Below are positions 15,408 through 24,162 of a stretch of DNA of 64,000 bases, in pieces (position 1 is the first letter of the stretch; every line of letters starts with the position of its first letter). The DNA comes from Pseudonocardia phyllosphaerae (lineage in GTDB: Bacteria > Actinomycetota > Actinomycetes > Mycobacteriales > Pseudonocardiaceae). The stretch is from positions 1-64,000 of the forward strand of contig NZ_JBKGXS010000006.1 in the NCBI RefSeq assembly GCF_046546475.1, in the 5' to 3' direction. The notes beneath the pieces are model-generated. The model saw only the letters and a program-made list of their open reading frames with translations. It was not told the origin of the DNA and searched no databases. A program made the position numbers and the translations under genes.

Positions 15408-16148
15408 TCAGCACCACCACTTCTTTGCGCAGTATCCGCCGGTCAGGGCGCCGTCGGGGAGGTTGACGTGGTGGTGGTCGTCGCTGTCGTAGGAGTAGCT
15501 GTCACCACCGGTGGACGTGGGCACCTCCGGGGTGCCGGAGCAGTCGCGCGTGCCGTAGTCGTGGTCCTCGAGCTCGTCGCGGTACTCGGGGCTCGCGTCG
15601 TTCTCCGCGGCCGGGAGCACGCCTACGGCGGCATCCGAGACGACGCTCGTCCCGATGTCGTTCAGGTACGGCATGTCCGGGCTCGGGTAGGTGGTGGGCC
15701 GTTGCGCGCGGCGCAGGAGGCGGCCGCGGCTGTCGGTGTCGCGGGTGCCGTCGGCGACCAGCTCCACCTCCTGCCCGGGCGCGGCGTAGACCGCCAGGTT
15801 CTCCTTGGCCTCGCGGCCGCCCTTCGTGCTCACCGGGCAGGCGTCCAGGTCGAGCAGCTCGACGGTCCGGTTGCCGGACACGGTGAGCGTGTCGCCGTCG
15901 ACGACGCCGGTGACGGTCACCAGCTCGGTCGCCGGCACCGCGGGCTCCACAGCGGCGGGCTCCACAGCGGCGGGCACCGCGGCGGCGGGCGCCACCGGAG
16001 CAGGGGGAGCGGCGGGCACCACCGGCGCGGCCGGGGCGGGTGCCGTCGAGGAGGCGGCGGACGGGTGCGGCCCGGTCAGATCCGTGACCGCGACCAGGCA
16101 GAACGTGGCCGCCGCGACCCCGATCCACACCTTGTACGCCGTTCGCAC
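15408..16148 (-). CDS. secreted or anchored thermonuclease-like (SNase-fold) protein
   Basis: A 246-residue protein starting at GTG 16148 after a GGAG site. A membrane helix or signal sequence (VWIGVAAATFCLVAVTDL) is followed by a Pro/Ala/Val linker containing an exact 15-bp tandem repeat (about 15946-15975). Then comes an SNase-like beginning, VTVTGVVDGDTLTVSGNRTVELLDLDACPV. The later Arg and Glu residues of active staphylococcal nuclease are not convincing, so it may be a non-catalytic relative. The C-terminus (HHHVNLPDGALTGGYCAKKWWC) is Cys/Trp-rich. It likely acts at the cell surface. Confidence 0.65.
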   Translation of the reverse strand: MRTAYKVWIGVAAATFCLVAVTDLTGPHPSAASSTAPAPAAPVVPAAPPAPVAPAAAVPAAVEPAAVEPAVPATELVTVTGVVDGDTLTVSGNRTVELLDLDACPVSTKGGREAKENLAVYAAPGQEVELVADGTRDTDSRGRLLRRAQRPTTYPSPDMPYLNDIGTSVVSDAAVGVLPAAENDASPEYRDELEDHDYGTRDCSGTPEVPTSTGGDSYSYDSDDHHHVNLPDGALTGGYCAKKWWC

Positions 16149-16269
16149 CGCTGCGCTCCGTCCGTCCCGGCCCGCTGCCGTGCGGGCCTCTCGTGCGGTG
16201 CATCGCTGCGGCCGGGCGGCGTGGTTACCGGCGCTCCCCAATATCGATGATGCGCCGTAGCGTGAACCG

Positions 16270-16467
16270 GTGAGCATCGACCACGCGGCCCGCTGGGAGG
16301 CCGCCCGTCGCGACCTCTGGCACGGCATCGGCGGTCCGCCCGCACCGGCGCCGGTGTGGCGCAACGCCGGCCCGCTGCTGCCCTCACCGGTCGCCGGGGA
16401 CGACCTCGCGGCCGGTCCCGCCAGGACGGGACCGGGAGTGAATCAGAAGTCCTCGGGGTCCTCGTGA
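16270..16467 (+). CDS. probable small hypothetical protein
   Basis: A 65-residue frame starting GTG-AGC-ATC-GAC (VSIDHAARWEAARRDLWHGIGG). Third positions are almost all G or C for the first 50 codons. TAGCGT (16258-16263) lies 6 nt before the GTG, matching the leaderless pattern of other genes here. It ends inside the converging YrhK-like gene. No family is recognised. Confidence 0.5.
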   Translation: MSIDHAARWEAARRDLWHGIGGPPAPAPVWRNAGPLLPSPVAGDDLAAGPARTGPGVNQKSSGSS

Positions 16468-16769
16468 CCCCGGCCGCGGACCGCGGCGGCACCCTGCTCG
16501 TGCTCCATCCGGTTCAGCGTCACCCGCCGCGCCAGCCGGATCGCCGGCCGGGCCAGCAGCTGCGCACTGCCGATCACGAAGAGCCAGATGCCGGGGTCGT
16601 GGTCGGCGAAGAAGAACCAGATGCTGCCGATGAAGAACTCGATCGCGATCAGGGTGTCGTTGATGATGCTCGCGGTCTCGTACCGGTCCCGGATCAGGAT
16701 CTCGCGATCCCCGATCTTCAGACTGATGTCGGGGTCGGACGGGTCCTCGCTGAACGTGGGCGGGCTCAT
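16443..16769 (-). CDS. YrhK-like membrane protein
   Basis: A 108-residue protein with the YrhK domain: GDREILIRDRYETASIINDTLIAIEFFIGSIWFFF in two stretches, then a second helix GIWLFVIGSAQLLARPAIRLA. The family has two short membrane helices and no established function. ATG 16769 lies 6 nt downstream of TAGCGT on the minus strand, fitting a leaderless transcript. The C-terminal tail (EQGAAAVRGRGHEDPEDF) overlaps the opposing small frame by 25 bp. Confidence 0.8.
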   Translation of the reverse strand: MSPPTFSEDPSDPDISLKIGDREILIRDRYETASIINDTLIAIEFFIGSIWFFFADHDPGIWLFVIGSAQLLARPAIRLARRVTLNRMEHEQGAAAVRGRGHEDPEDF

Positions 16770-16796
16770 CGCGCGACGCTAACCCGGATCAGCCGA

Positions 16797-19028
16797 TCAT
16801 TTCTCGCCGGAACCGTGCGGTACCCCGATCCGGTGAGCCGACGGACCGCCCCGGCTGACCAGCAGATCCGGGACCCGCTCCGGCGGGACCGGCATGCCGA
16901 GGTACCAGCCCTGCCCGACGTCGCAGCCGAAGGCGACCAGCCGGCGCAGCTGCCCGGCCGACTCCACCGACTCCGCCACGATCGTCAGGCCGAGCGCGTG
17001 CGCCAGGTCGATCACCGCCGACAGGATCAGCGGGCAGTCCACGTCCCGGTCCGGAGTGGACTCCGCGGTGCAGTCGGTGGTCACGAACGTCCCGGCCAGC
17101 TTGAGCACGTCGACCGGCAGCCGGTGCAGGTAGGCGAGGTTGGAGTAGCCGGTGCCGAAGTCGTCGATCGCGATCCGCACGCCGAGCGCGGACAGCTCCC
17201 GCAGCGCGTCGGCGGGTGGCCCCTCCGAGCCCATGAGGTCGGACTCGGTCAGTTCCAGCTGCAACGACGACGCCGGGAACCCGGTCTCCTCGAGCACCTC
17301 CCGGAACCGGGCGACGACGTCGGGCTCCTCCAGCTGCCGCCCGGCGACGTTCACGCTCAGCTGCAGTCCCGGCCGGTTCCAGACCCGGGCCTCCCGGCAC
17401 GCCCGGCGCAGCAGCGACAGCCCCAGCGGCACGATCAGGCCGGTGCGCTCGGCGAGCGGGATGAACACGTCCGGGCCGATCCGGCCGTCGTCGCGGGTGC
17501 TCGGCGTCTCCACCGACGGCCGCCACCGGGCCAGCGCCTCGACGCCGACCATCCGCCCGTCGGAGATCCGCACGAGCGGCTGGTAGTCGAGCTCGAACTC
17601 GTCGTTCTCCAGGGCCGCGGGCAGCCGCGCGGACAGCTCGAACAGCGCGACGTCGTGGTCGTGGCGTAGCGGGTCGAACACCGCGACGCGGTCGCGGCCG
17701 TCGCTCTTGGCCCAGTACATCGTGGTGTCGGCGGCCTTCATCAGCTCCGCCGCGTCGGTGCCGCGTGCGCCGCCGGCGCCCGGGGCGCGGGCCCGCGGGC
17801 GGGCGACGATGCCCGCGCTCGCCGACACCGCGACCTCGTTCCCGTCGAGGTCGAGCGGCTCCCGGATCGCGGTCAGCGCCGCACGGGCCACGGGACGCAG
17901 GTCGTCGACCTCCTCGCAGTGCTCGACGAGGACGACGAACTCGTCGCCGCCCATCCGGGCCACGATGTTCCCGTCGGCGCCGACCGCATTCCGCAGCCGG
18001 GCCGCGACGGTGGTGAGCAGCCGGTCCCCCGCGTCGTGGCCGAGGGTGTCGTTGATCTCCTTGAAGCCGTCGAGGTCGAGGTAGCAGACCCCGACCTGCC
18101 CACCGGTGCCCGGCGGCATGTCGAGCGCGTGCCCGAGGCGCCGGAAGAACAGTGTGCGGTTCGGCAGCCCGGTCAGCGGGTCGTGCTCGGCCTGGTGGCG
18201 CAGCCGGGTCTGCAGCTGGTGGCGCTCGGTGACGTCCTCGACCATCGCGACCAGGAACCGCGGCGTGCCGTCGGGCTCGCGCACCAGGGACACGACGAGC
18301 TCGGTGTGGATCTGGTCGCCCTCCTTGTGGAAGTAGACCTTCTCCAGCCGGACGTGGTCGACCTCCCCGGCCATCATCGCCTCGATCTGCGGCCACGTGT
18401 CCGGCGAGTCCTCGGGGTGGATGAAGGTGAACACCGACTGCCCGACGAGCTCGTCGGCGGAGTAGCCGATCATCTCGCACAGCGCCCGGTTGGCCTCCAG
18501 GATCGTGCCCTCGGTGTCGGCCACGCTGATCCCCAGGTAGGCGTGCTCGAACACCGTGCCGTACCGGGCCTCCGACGCCCAGCGGGCCGCCTCGGCACCG
18601 GTCCGCGCGGTGAACAGCGCGCTGCTGATCCGCTCCTGCTCGATCCGGGTGCGGTCCCGCAGCGCGCGGGCGTAGCCGGTGGAGACCGCGGTGAGCACCC
18701 CGGTCGCGGCGCGCGCCTGCGCCGCGGACACGCCGTCGGGAACCAGGTGCTCGGTCAGGACCTCCAGCGAGTCGCGCAACGCGGCCGGGTCGGTGAGGTG
18801 CGCCGCGACCAGCTCCGCCCCGACGCCCTCGGCGGCCTGCGGGCCGGCCCGGCCTGCGACGGCGTCGTCGAGCCGTGCGGCCAGCCCGCCGAGCAGGGCG
18901 CGCAGCTCGGCGCGCCCCATGGAGACGAACGTGCCCGCCTCGACGACGTCGGTCCACGCCTCGGCCAGCCGGGCGACGGCGGACCGGGGAAGGGGACGGC
19001 CGCCGTCGCGCTCAGAGCCGGGCGACAC
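16797..19028 (-). CDS. PAS-GGDEF-EAL cyclic-di-GMP signalling protein
   Basis: A 743-residue protein. After an uncharacterised helical N-terminal region (about 1-160), a PAS domain (SEARYGTVFEHAYLGISVADTEG, about 165-280) leads to a GGDEF domain with the full motif GGDEF at 360-364, then an EAL domain with EAL at 497-499 and the intact DDFGTGYSNLAYL loop. Both catalytic motifs look complete, so it could make and degrade c-di-GMP. No membrane segments are seen, so the sensor is probably cytoplasmic. Its first 17 bases overlap the end of the upstream methyltransferase gene. Confidence 0.9.
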   Translation of the reverse strand: MSPGSERDGGRPLPRSAVARLAEAWTDVVEAGTFVSMGRAELRALLGGLAARLDDAVAGRAGPQAAEGVGAELVAAHLTDPAALRDSLEVLTEHLVPDGVSAAQARAATGVLTAVSTGYARALRDRTRIEQERISSALFTARTGAEAARWASEARYGTVFEHAYLGISVADTEGTILEANRALCEMIGYSADELVGQSVFTFIHPEDSPDTWPQIEAMMAGEVDHVRLEKVYFHKEGDQIHTELVVSLVREPDGTPRFLVAMVEDVTERHQLQTRLRHQAEHDPLTGLPNRTLFFRRLGHALDMPPGTGGQVGVCYLDLDGFKEINDTLGHDAGDRLLTTVAARLRNAVGADGNIVARMGGDEFVVLVEHCEEVDDLRPVARAALTAIREPLDLDGNEVAVSASAGIVARPRARAPGAGGARGTDAAELMKAADTTMYWAKSDGRDRVAVFDPLRHDHDVALFELSARLPAALENDEFELDYQPLVRISDGRMVGVEALARWRPSVETPSTRDDGRIGPDVFIPLAERTGLIVPLGLSLLRRACREARVWNRPGLQLSVNVAGRQLEEPDVVARFREVLEETGFPASSLQLELTESDLMGSEGPPADALRELSALGVRIAIDDFGTGYSNLAYLHRLPVDVLKLAGTFVTTDCTAESTPDRDVDCPLILSAVIDLAHALGLTIVAESVESAGQLRRLVAFGCDVGQGWYLGMPVPPERVPDLLVSRGGPSAHRIGVPHGSGEK

Positions 19029-19851
19029 CGGCCAGGCCGGGGTAGTCGTCGCGGCCCGGGAGCGAGTCCGGCTCCGGCCGCCACGACGGGATCCGGACGA
19101 CGCCGGGCTCGAGCAGGGTCAGGTCGCCGAACAGTGCCTCGACCTCACCGGTGTCGCGCATCCGCATCGCGTTGGGGGACCGGTCACGGTTGTAGAGAGC
19201 CTGTGCGTCGGTGGCGGCGGCGTTGCCTATGTCGCTGGCGTGGGTGATCACGACATGGCTGCCGGGGGCGAGCGCGTCGGCGTAGGCGCGGACCAGGCCG
19301 GCGGGGTCGCGCTCGTCGCCGACGAAGTGCAGCACCGACACCAGCAGCAGTGCGACCGGGCGGCTCAGGTCCAGGTGCCGGCGGGTCAGCGGGTCGTCGA
19401 GCACCGACCGGGGATGGGTGAGGTCGGCGGCGAGGACCTCGGTGGTGTCGTCGTCGGTGAGCAGGGCGCGGCTGTGTGACACCGCGACCGGGTCGTTGTC
19501 GACGTAGAGCACCCGGGCGCCGGGGCAGGCGGCCGCGGCGACCTCGTGCACGTTGCCCGCGGTCGGGATGCCGGAGCCGAGGTCGAGGAACTGGTCGATG
19601 CCCTGGGCACACAGGTACTGCACGACGCGGCGCAGGAACTTGCGGTTCTGCTGTGCGACGACGGCCATCTCGGGCAGCACGTCGAGGACGCCGGCCGCGA
19701 ACTCGCGGTCGACCTCGAAGTTGTGCGAGCCGCCGAGGTAGAAGTCGTAGACGCGCGCCACGCTCGGGCGGGTCACGTCGATCTCGTCGGGGACCCACCC
19801 CGGGCGCGCGTCGGAGTTGCGGTTCACCGGATCCGGGCTGTTCACGATCAC
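19012..19851 (-). CDS. SAM-dependent methyltransferase, DUF574 (Methyltransf_19) type
   Basis: A 279-residue protein of the actinobacterial DUF574 family. It shows RPSVARVYDFYLGGSHNFEVDRE near the N-terminus, the SAM-binding LDLGSGIPTAGNVHEVA, and VLYVDNDPVAVSHSRALL. The family has many members in Pseudonocardiales and Streptomyces, and targets are largely unknown. The start is uncertain: GTG 19851 or, better spaced from the TATGGT -10 box at 19855-19860, GTG 19845. It is the first gene of the transcript that continues into the c-di-GMP protein. Confidence 0.88.
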   Translation of the reverse strand: MIVNSPDPVNRNSDARPGWVPDEIDVTRPSVARVYDFYLGGSHNFEVDREFAAGVLDVLPEMAVVAQQNRKFLRRVVQYLCAQGIDQFLDLGSGIPTAGNVHEVAAAACPGARVLYVDNDPVAVSHSRALLTDDDTTEVLAADLTHPRSVLDDPLTRRHLDLSRPVALLLVSVLHFVGDERDPAGLVRAYADALAPGSHVVITHASDIGNAAATDAQALYNRDRSPNAMRMRDTGEVEALFGDLTLLEPGVVRIPSWRPEPDSLPGRDDYPGLAGVARL

Positions 19852-19908
19852 CGGACCATACCCCTGACCGGGGCCGACGCCGCGCTCCCCGCGACGAAGA
19901 TCGACCGA

Positions 19909-20316
19909 TCAGGCCGGACGGTGCGGCGTCCCACAGAGGCTGTGCCAGTACGCGCCCGCCTCGGCGTCGGTCATCTCGGTGCGGACCTCGGCGGCGGCGG
20001 GCTCGCCGAACCGGCGCCGGAGCGCCTTGCGGGCGACCTTCTCCGCGCGGGCCGCGAGCTCGCCGTCGGTCAGGTCCGACGCGGTGCGCAGCACACCGAC
20101 GAACGCGTAGCGGGCGGGGCCGCGGCGCGGGAACGGCCCCGTGCCGTCGGCCAGCGACAGCTCGGCGGTGATCGGGCGCTTCGCGTGCTCGTGCAGGGCC
20201 CGGGTCAGCTCGGCCTCCACGGTGGGGGCCTCGACCCCGGCGGGGGCCGTCACGCGGACGACGGCCAGTACGGCGCGGTACCCGTCGCTGCGGACGGTCT
20301 CACACGGCGCGGTCAC
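19909..20316 (-). CDS. hypothetical protein
   Basis: A 135-residue protein starting at GTG 20316 with GAGGAG a little upstream. It reads as an alternating strand/helix protein (YRAVLAVVRVTAPAGVEAPTVEAELT; RYAFVGVLRTASDLTDGELAARAEKVARKALRRRF). There is no signal peptide, membrane segment or recognised motif. Codon usage is that of a real gene. It lies upstream of the methyltransferase on the same strand (57-bp gap) but may have its own promoter. Confidence 0.65.
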   Translation of the reverse strand: MTAPCETVRSDGYRAVLAVVRVTAPAGVEAPTVEAELTRALHEHAKRPITAELSLADGTGPFPRRGPARYAFVGVLRTASDLTDGELAARAEKVARKALRRRFGEPAAAEVRTEMTDAEAGAYWHSLCGTPHRPA

Positions 20317-20467
20317 GGTGCTCGCTGCTCCTCTACGGTGGCCCCGGCGACGGAGGCCCGGTCGGTCCGGGTCGTCGATCGGGCTGTGCCCGGCAGGGAC
20401 TCGTCGAAACCCGGCGGAACGTCACGAACCGGTGAACAGCGACGTGCGACGGTGCACGCTCACGGCC

Positions 20468-21220
20468 TCAGGGCAGGGCGGGCAGCCGGCCGGTGGGCCA
20501 CTCGAAGAACATCGGCGCGGTCAGCTCCCGCGGGTCCGACGCCCGCTGGGCGTCGGCGAGGGCGGCCCGGCACTCGGTGAGCAGCGCGGTGATCGTCCGC
20601 AGGACCGGGTGGTCCGGGGCGAGCACCCGCTGCGCGGTCCCGGCCGTCGCGGCCAGCAGGCCGACGGCGCCGCGCAGGTCGCCGTCGTCGGCCCGGGCCA
20701 GGGCGAGCCCGGTGCGGGAGGTGAGGGTGTCCGGGTGGGCGTCGCCCAGGACGCGGGCGCGGCGGGTGAGGACGTCCTCGTAGCGCCGCACGGCCTCCTC
20801 GGGCCGGCCGGTCACCCGGTGGGCGGCGGCCAGGGCGTCGGCGGCGGCCAGGGTGATCGGGTGGTCGGGGCCGAACACCTGCTCGCGGCGCTGCTCGGCG
20901 CGTGCGGCGAGTGCCAGGCCGCGCGTCTCGTCGTCGCCGAGCAGGTAGGCCACGGCCAGCGACCCCTCGACGACGAGGGTGTCGGCGTCGGCCGGGCCGA
21001 GGTCGCGGCGGGCGCCGGCCAGGATCTCCTCCAGCCGGCGGGTCGCGTCGGTGAGTGCGGCGCCGTCTCCGTCGCGGGCGGCGGCGCGCACGGCCGTCGC
21101 GGCGCGGTCGTGCCGTTCGCGCAGTGCGCCCCGCCCGCCGCCGGAACGACGCTCGACGGCGGCGCTCTCCCGCAGGAACGGGGAGCCGGTGAACAGGTTC
21201 CCGAGATCACCGATCGGCAC
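20468..21220 (-). CDS. tetratricopeptide-repeat protein
   Basis: A 250-residue helical protein with TPR_10/TPR_12-type repeats: ARRDLGPADADTLVVEGSLAVAYL, then REQVFGPDHPITLAAADALAAAH, RARVLGDAHPDTLTSRTGLALA and QRVLAPDHPVLRTITALL. The G-x-x-HPxTL pattern is typical of actinobacterial TPR proteins that serve as protein-binding scaffolds. GTG 21220 follows a strong GGAGGAGG site. No catalytic domain is attached and its partners are unknown. Confidence 0.85.
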   Translation of the reverse strand: MPIGDLGNLFTGSPFLRESAAVERRSGGGRGALRERHDRAATAVRAAARDGDGAALTDATRRLEEILAGARRDLGPADADTLVVEGSLAVAYLLGDDETRGLALAARAEQRREQVFGPDHPITLAAADALAAAHRVTGRPEEAVRRYEDVLTRRARVLGDAHPDTLTSRTGLALARADDGDLRGAVGLLAATAGTAQRVLAPDHPVLRTITALLTECRAALADAQRASDPRELTAPMFFEWPTGRLPALP

Positions 21221-21455
21221 GACTGCCTCCTCCGGTGGTTGGTCGGTGCGTCCGCCTCTACTCCGAGTGGACTACACCGAATATCACTCATCGTATCGAA
21301 TGAACAACGAGTGAACCACACTGACCAGCGACGAACCCGCGCGGGAGGTGCACACCACTCCCGTTGGTGACTGTCCGTGTTCCCGAAGGGGACCGGGGGT
21401 CATGATCGGAGGGGGTCGCGGGCCGGGCCACGGCGCCCGTGCCAGAGTCGGCCGC
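21221..21455. other. divergent intergenic region
   Basis: This 235-bp gap separates the TPR gene and the amine oxidase gene. It has an AT-richer patch at about 21270-21310 with a loose dyad (TCATCGTATCGAATGA) where promoters and an operator are likely. No gene or clear promoter hexamer pair is seen. Confidence 0.4.
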
Positions 21456-23336
21456 ATGACCCACCCCCTGGCCCGGCTGACCGCCGCCGAGATCGATGAC
21501 GCCCGCGCGCTGCTCGACGCGCACGGCCTGCTGGGGGAGGGGGTCCGGTGCACCGTGCTCGCGCTGGAGGAACCCACCCGCGCCGAGGTCGCCGCGTACG
21601 ACGGTGCCGGGGTGGACGGGGGCGGGGGGTCCCTCGACAGGCGGGTCCGCGCCGTCCTGCTCGACGCGACGACCGGTGCCGCCCGCACCGTGCTCGCCTC
21701 GCTGACCCGCTCCGCGGTCGACGCCGACGTCGTCCACGACCCGGCGACCGACGGCCAGCCGCCGATCACCGGTGAGGAGATGGAGGGCGTCGACGCGATC
21801 GTCAAGGCCGACGAGGGCTGGCGGGCCGCGATGGCCGCGCGCGGGATCACCGACCTCGACCTGGTCTGTGCCTGCCCGCTCTCGGCCGGGTCGTTCGACC
21901 TGCCCGGCGAGCGCGGCCGCCGGATGCTGCGGGTGCTGTCGTTCCTGCAGCACCGCCCGGACGACAGCCCGTGGGCGCACCCGGTCGACGGCGTCGTCGC
22001 CTACGTCGACCTCGTCGAGCGCCGGGTCGTCGAGCTCGTCGACACCGGGGTGGTGCCGGTGCCGGAGGAGGAGGGCAACTTCGGCGACGGCCCGTACCGC
22101 GAGTCGCGCCGCCCGCTGCACATCACCCAGCCCGAGGGGCCGAGCTTCACCGTCGTCGACGACGAGGTCGTGGAGTGGGAGGGCTGGCGGTTCCGGATCG
22201 GCTTCGACCCGCGCGAGGGCCTGGTGCTGCACGAGGTGTCGATCGCCGGGCGCCCGGTCGCGCACCGGATGGCCGTCGCCGAGATGGTCGTGCCCTACGC
22301 CGACCCGTCGCCGGTGCGGTTCTGGCAGAACTACTTCGACGCCGGCGAGTACCTGCTCGGCCAGCAGGCCAACTCCCTCGAGCTGGGCTGCGACTGCGTC
22401 GGCGCGATCACCTACTTCGACGCCGTCGTCGCCGACCCGGACGTGCGGCCGCGGACGATCCGCAACGCGATCTGCCTGCACGAGGAGGACGACGGCGTGC
22501 TCTGGAAGCACACCGACATCTTCACCGGGCAGCACGCGACCCGGCGCCGCCGCCGGCTGACCGTGTCCTTCTTCGCGACCATCGGCAACTACGACTACGG
22601 CTTCTACTGGCACCTGTACCCCGACGGCGCCGTCGAGCTGGAGGTCAAGTCCACCGGCGTCGTCTTCACCGGCGCCTACGACGAGCGCGCGTCCCGCTGG
22701 GCGACCGAGGTGGCGCCCGGGCTGGGCGCGCCGTACCACCAGCACCTGTTCTGCGCCCGGCTCGACCTGACCGTGGACGGGCCGCGGACCAGCGTCGACG
22801 AGCTCGACGCGCACCGGGTGCCGGTCTCGGCGGAGAACCCGTGGGGCAACGCGTTCGACCGGACGGTCACGCCGGTGGAGACCGAGGCCGGGGCCGGCCG
22901 GTTCGCCGACGCCGGTGCCGGTCGGGTCTGGCGGATCGCCGCGGCCGAGGCCCGCAACCGGTTCGGCCACCCGACGGCCTACGTGCTGGAGCCCGAGGAG
23001 GGGCCGGTGCTGCTCGCCGACGAGGCGTCGTCGATCCGGGCCCGCGCGGCGTTCGCGACCCGGCACCTGTGGGTCACCGCCTACGACCCGGCGCGCCGCT
23101 ACCCGGCCGGGGAGCTGGTCAACCAGCACGGCGGGGGAGCGGGCCTGCCGGAGTGGGTCGCCGAGGACCGGCCGGTGCGCGACACCGAGCTGACCCTGTG
23201 GCACACCTTCGGCGTCACGCACTTCCCGCGCCCGGAGGACTGGCCGGTGATGCCGGTGGTGTCCTGCGGCTTCCGGCTCGCGCCGTCGGGGTTCTTCGAC
23301 CGGAACCCGACGCTGGACGTGGCGCCGGGCAGCTGA
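21456..23336 (+). CDS. copper-containing primary amine oxidase (TPQ enzyme)
   Basis: A 626-residue copper amine oxidase. The TPQ precursor is Tyr379 in the consensus TIGNYDYG. The catalytic Asp is in NYFDAGEYLLG, and copper ligands are HQH in APYHQHLFCARLDL and the later His in THFPRPEDWPVMP. The length and the N-terminal N2/N3-like domains fit bacterial enzymes such as those for phenethylamine or histamine. It converts a primary amine to an aldehyde, ammonia and H2O2. No secretion signal is seen, so it is cytoplasmic. An amino-acid/amine permease gene lies nearby (24163). Confidence 0.95.
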   Translation: MTHPLARLTAAEIDDARALLDAHGLLGEGVRCTVLALEEPTRAEVAAYDGAGVDGGGGSLDRRVRAVLLDATTGAARTVLASLTRSAVDADVVHDPATDGQPPITGEEMEGVDAIVKADEGWRAAMAARGITDLDLVCACPLSAGSFDLPGERGRRMLRVLSFLQHRPDDSPWAHPVDGVVAYVDLVERRVVELVDTGVVPVPEEEGNFGDGPYRESRRPLHITQPEGPSFTVVDDEVVEWEGWRFRIGFDPREGLVLHEVSIAGRPVAHRMAVAEMVVPYADPSPVRFWQNYFDAGEYLLGQQANSLELGCDCVGAITYFDAVVADPDVRPRTIRNAICLHEEDDGVLWKHTDIFTGQHATRRRRRLTVSFFATIGNYDYGFYWHLYPDGAVELEVKSTGVVFTGAYDERASRWATEVAPGLGAPYHQHLFCARLDLTVDGPRTSVDELDAHRVPVSAENPWGNAFDRTVTPVETEAGAGRFADAGAGRVWRIAAAEARNRFGHPTAYVLEPEEGPVLLADEASSIRARAAFATRHLWVTAYDPARRYPAGELVNQHGGGAGLPEWVAEDRPVRDTELTLWHTFGVTHFPRPEDWPVMPVVSCGFRLAPSGFFDRNPTLDVAPGS

Positions 23337-23347
23337 GCCCGGCCGGG

Positions 23348-24001
23348 TCAGCGCTGGACGGTCAGGCTCACCGCGGCGGCGGTCTCGGCCAGCCCGGTGC
23401 GCAGCCGGTTCAGCGGGGCAGGCAGGTGGGCCGCCGCCTCGGCCGCGACCGACCGCGCGGTGGCGCGGTCGACGTCGGGCTCCAGCAGCTGCTCGACGCC
23501 CAGTGCGCCGAGCTCGACGAGGGTCCAGGCGCCGTGGAGGGTGAAGGTGCCGGGCAGCCGGACCATCTCCCGCAGGGCGGCGACCGGTGCGTGCACGGTG
23601 ACCGGGTCGGTGACGTCCAGCCGCGGACGGCCGCGGCCGAACAGTCCCCGCTGCCGGCGCGAGGCGAGCACGCCGTCGCGGACGAGGCGGTTCTCCACGG
23701 CCTCGAGCACCGGCGGGCCCAGCGCGTCGATCCAGGCGCGCACCGGATGTGCGCGGGGCTCGTGGGCGACGCTGTCGAGGACCAGCACCGCGGACTCGTC
23801 GTCGGCGCGGTCGGCGGGCGCGCGCCCGGTCCGCTCGACGGCGCCGGCCTCGGTGACGGTCAGCGCGCCGTCGGCGATCAGGTCGGCCAGCTCGGCGCCG
23901 ACGACGCCGCACGCCAGCAGCCCCGGGTGCAGTCCCGGGCGGCCGGCGGCCTCGTCGAACGCGACGAGGTAGAAGCCCGTCGCCAGGTCGCCGTGCCTCA
24001 T
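23348..24001 (-). CDS. GPP34 (GOLPH3-like) family protein
   Basis: A 217-residue member of the GPP34 family, related to the eukaryotic phosphoinositide-binding GOLPH3. Family-like blocks are LLACGVVGAELADLIADGALTV, RLVRDGVLASRRQRGLFGRGRPRLDV, and a helical C-terminus. Actinobacteria often carry several copies of unknown role, possibly membrane-associated through a basic surface. ATG 24001 has GGAAGG 6 nt upstream. It converges with the amine oxidase gene (11-bp gap) and is divergent from the permease gene. Confidence 0.85.
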   Translation of the reverse strand: MRHGDLATGFYLVAFDEAAGRPGLHPGLLACGVVGAELADLIADGALTVTEAGAVERTGRAPADRADDESAVLVLDSVAHEPRAHPVRAWIDALGPPVLEAVENRLVRDGVLASRRQRGLFGRGRPRLDVTDPVTVHAPVAALREMVRLPGTFTLHGAWTLVELGALGVEQLLEPDVDRATARSVAAEAAAHLPAPLNRLRTGLAETAAAVSLTVQR

Positions 24002-24162
24002 CGGACCTTCCGATCTCAAGATCGACAGTAGCGCTGAGTTACTGCTCGACTGCTTTCGGCGGACATTTTCCCAGTTCGCGGTACACCCTACTCGATCGTT
24101 ATCACGCACCGTTACTCTGACGGATCATTGCTCGTTGCACCGACCATGATCTGGAGCCGCGC
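24002..24162. promoter_or_regulatory. divergent promoter region with small dyads
   Basis: This gap between the GPP34 and APC permease genes is clearly AT-richer than its surroundings. It contains GATCTCAAGATC and the dyad CAGTA-N9-TACTG, as well as a TACTGT -10-like box reading toward GPP34. It probably contains both promoters; the start points cannot be fixed from sequence. Confidence 0.4.

Noticed and set aside
14938..16148. tRNA-Met as an integration site for a genomic island
   Set aside because: No integrase gene lies nearby and no duplicated tRNA 3' end was noticed on either side.
16789..18957. Overlapping 722-codon minus-strand frame in the c-di-GMP gene
   Set aside because: It is a shifted reading of the same DNA; the PAS, GGDEF and EAL motifs are in the other frame.
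21288..23912. Long minus-strand frame of about 870 codons opposite the amine oxidase
   Set aside because: It is rich in Arg, Gly and Pro with no domain pattern, and it is fully antisense to a gene with all catalytic residues intact.
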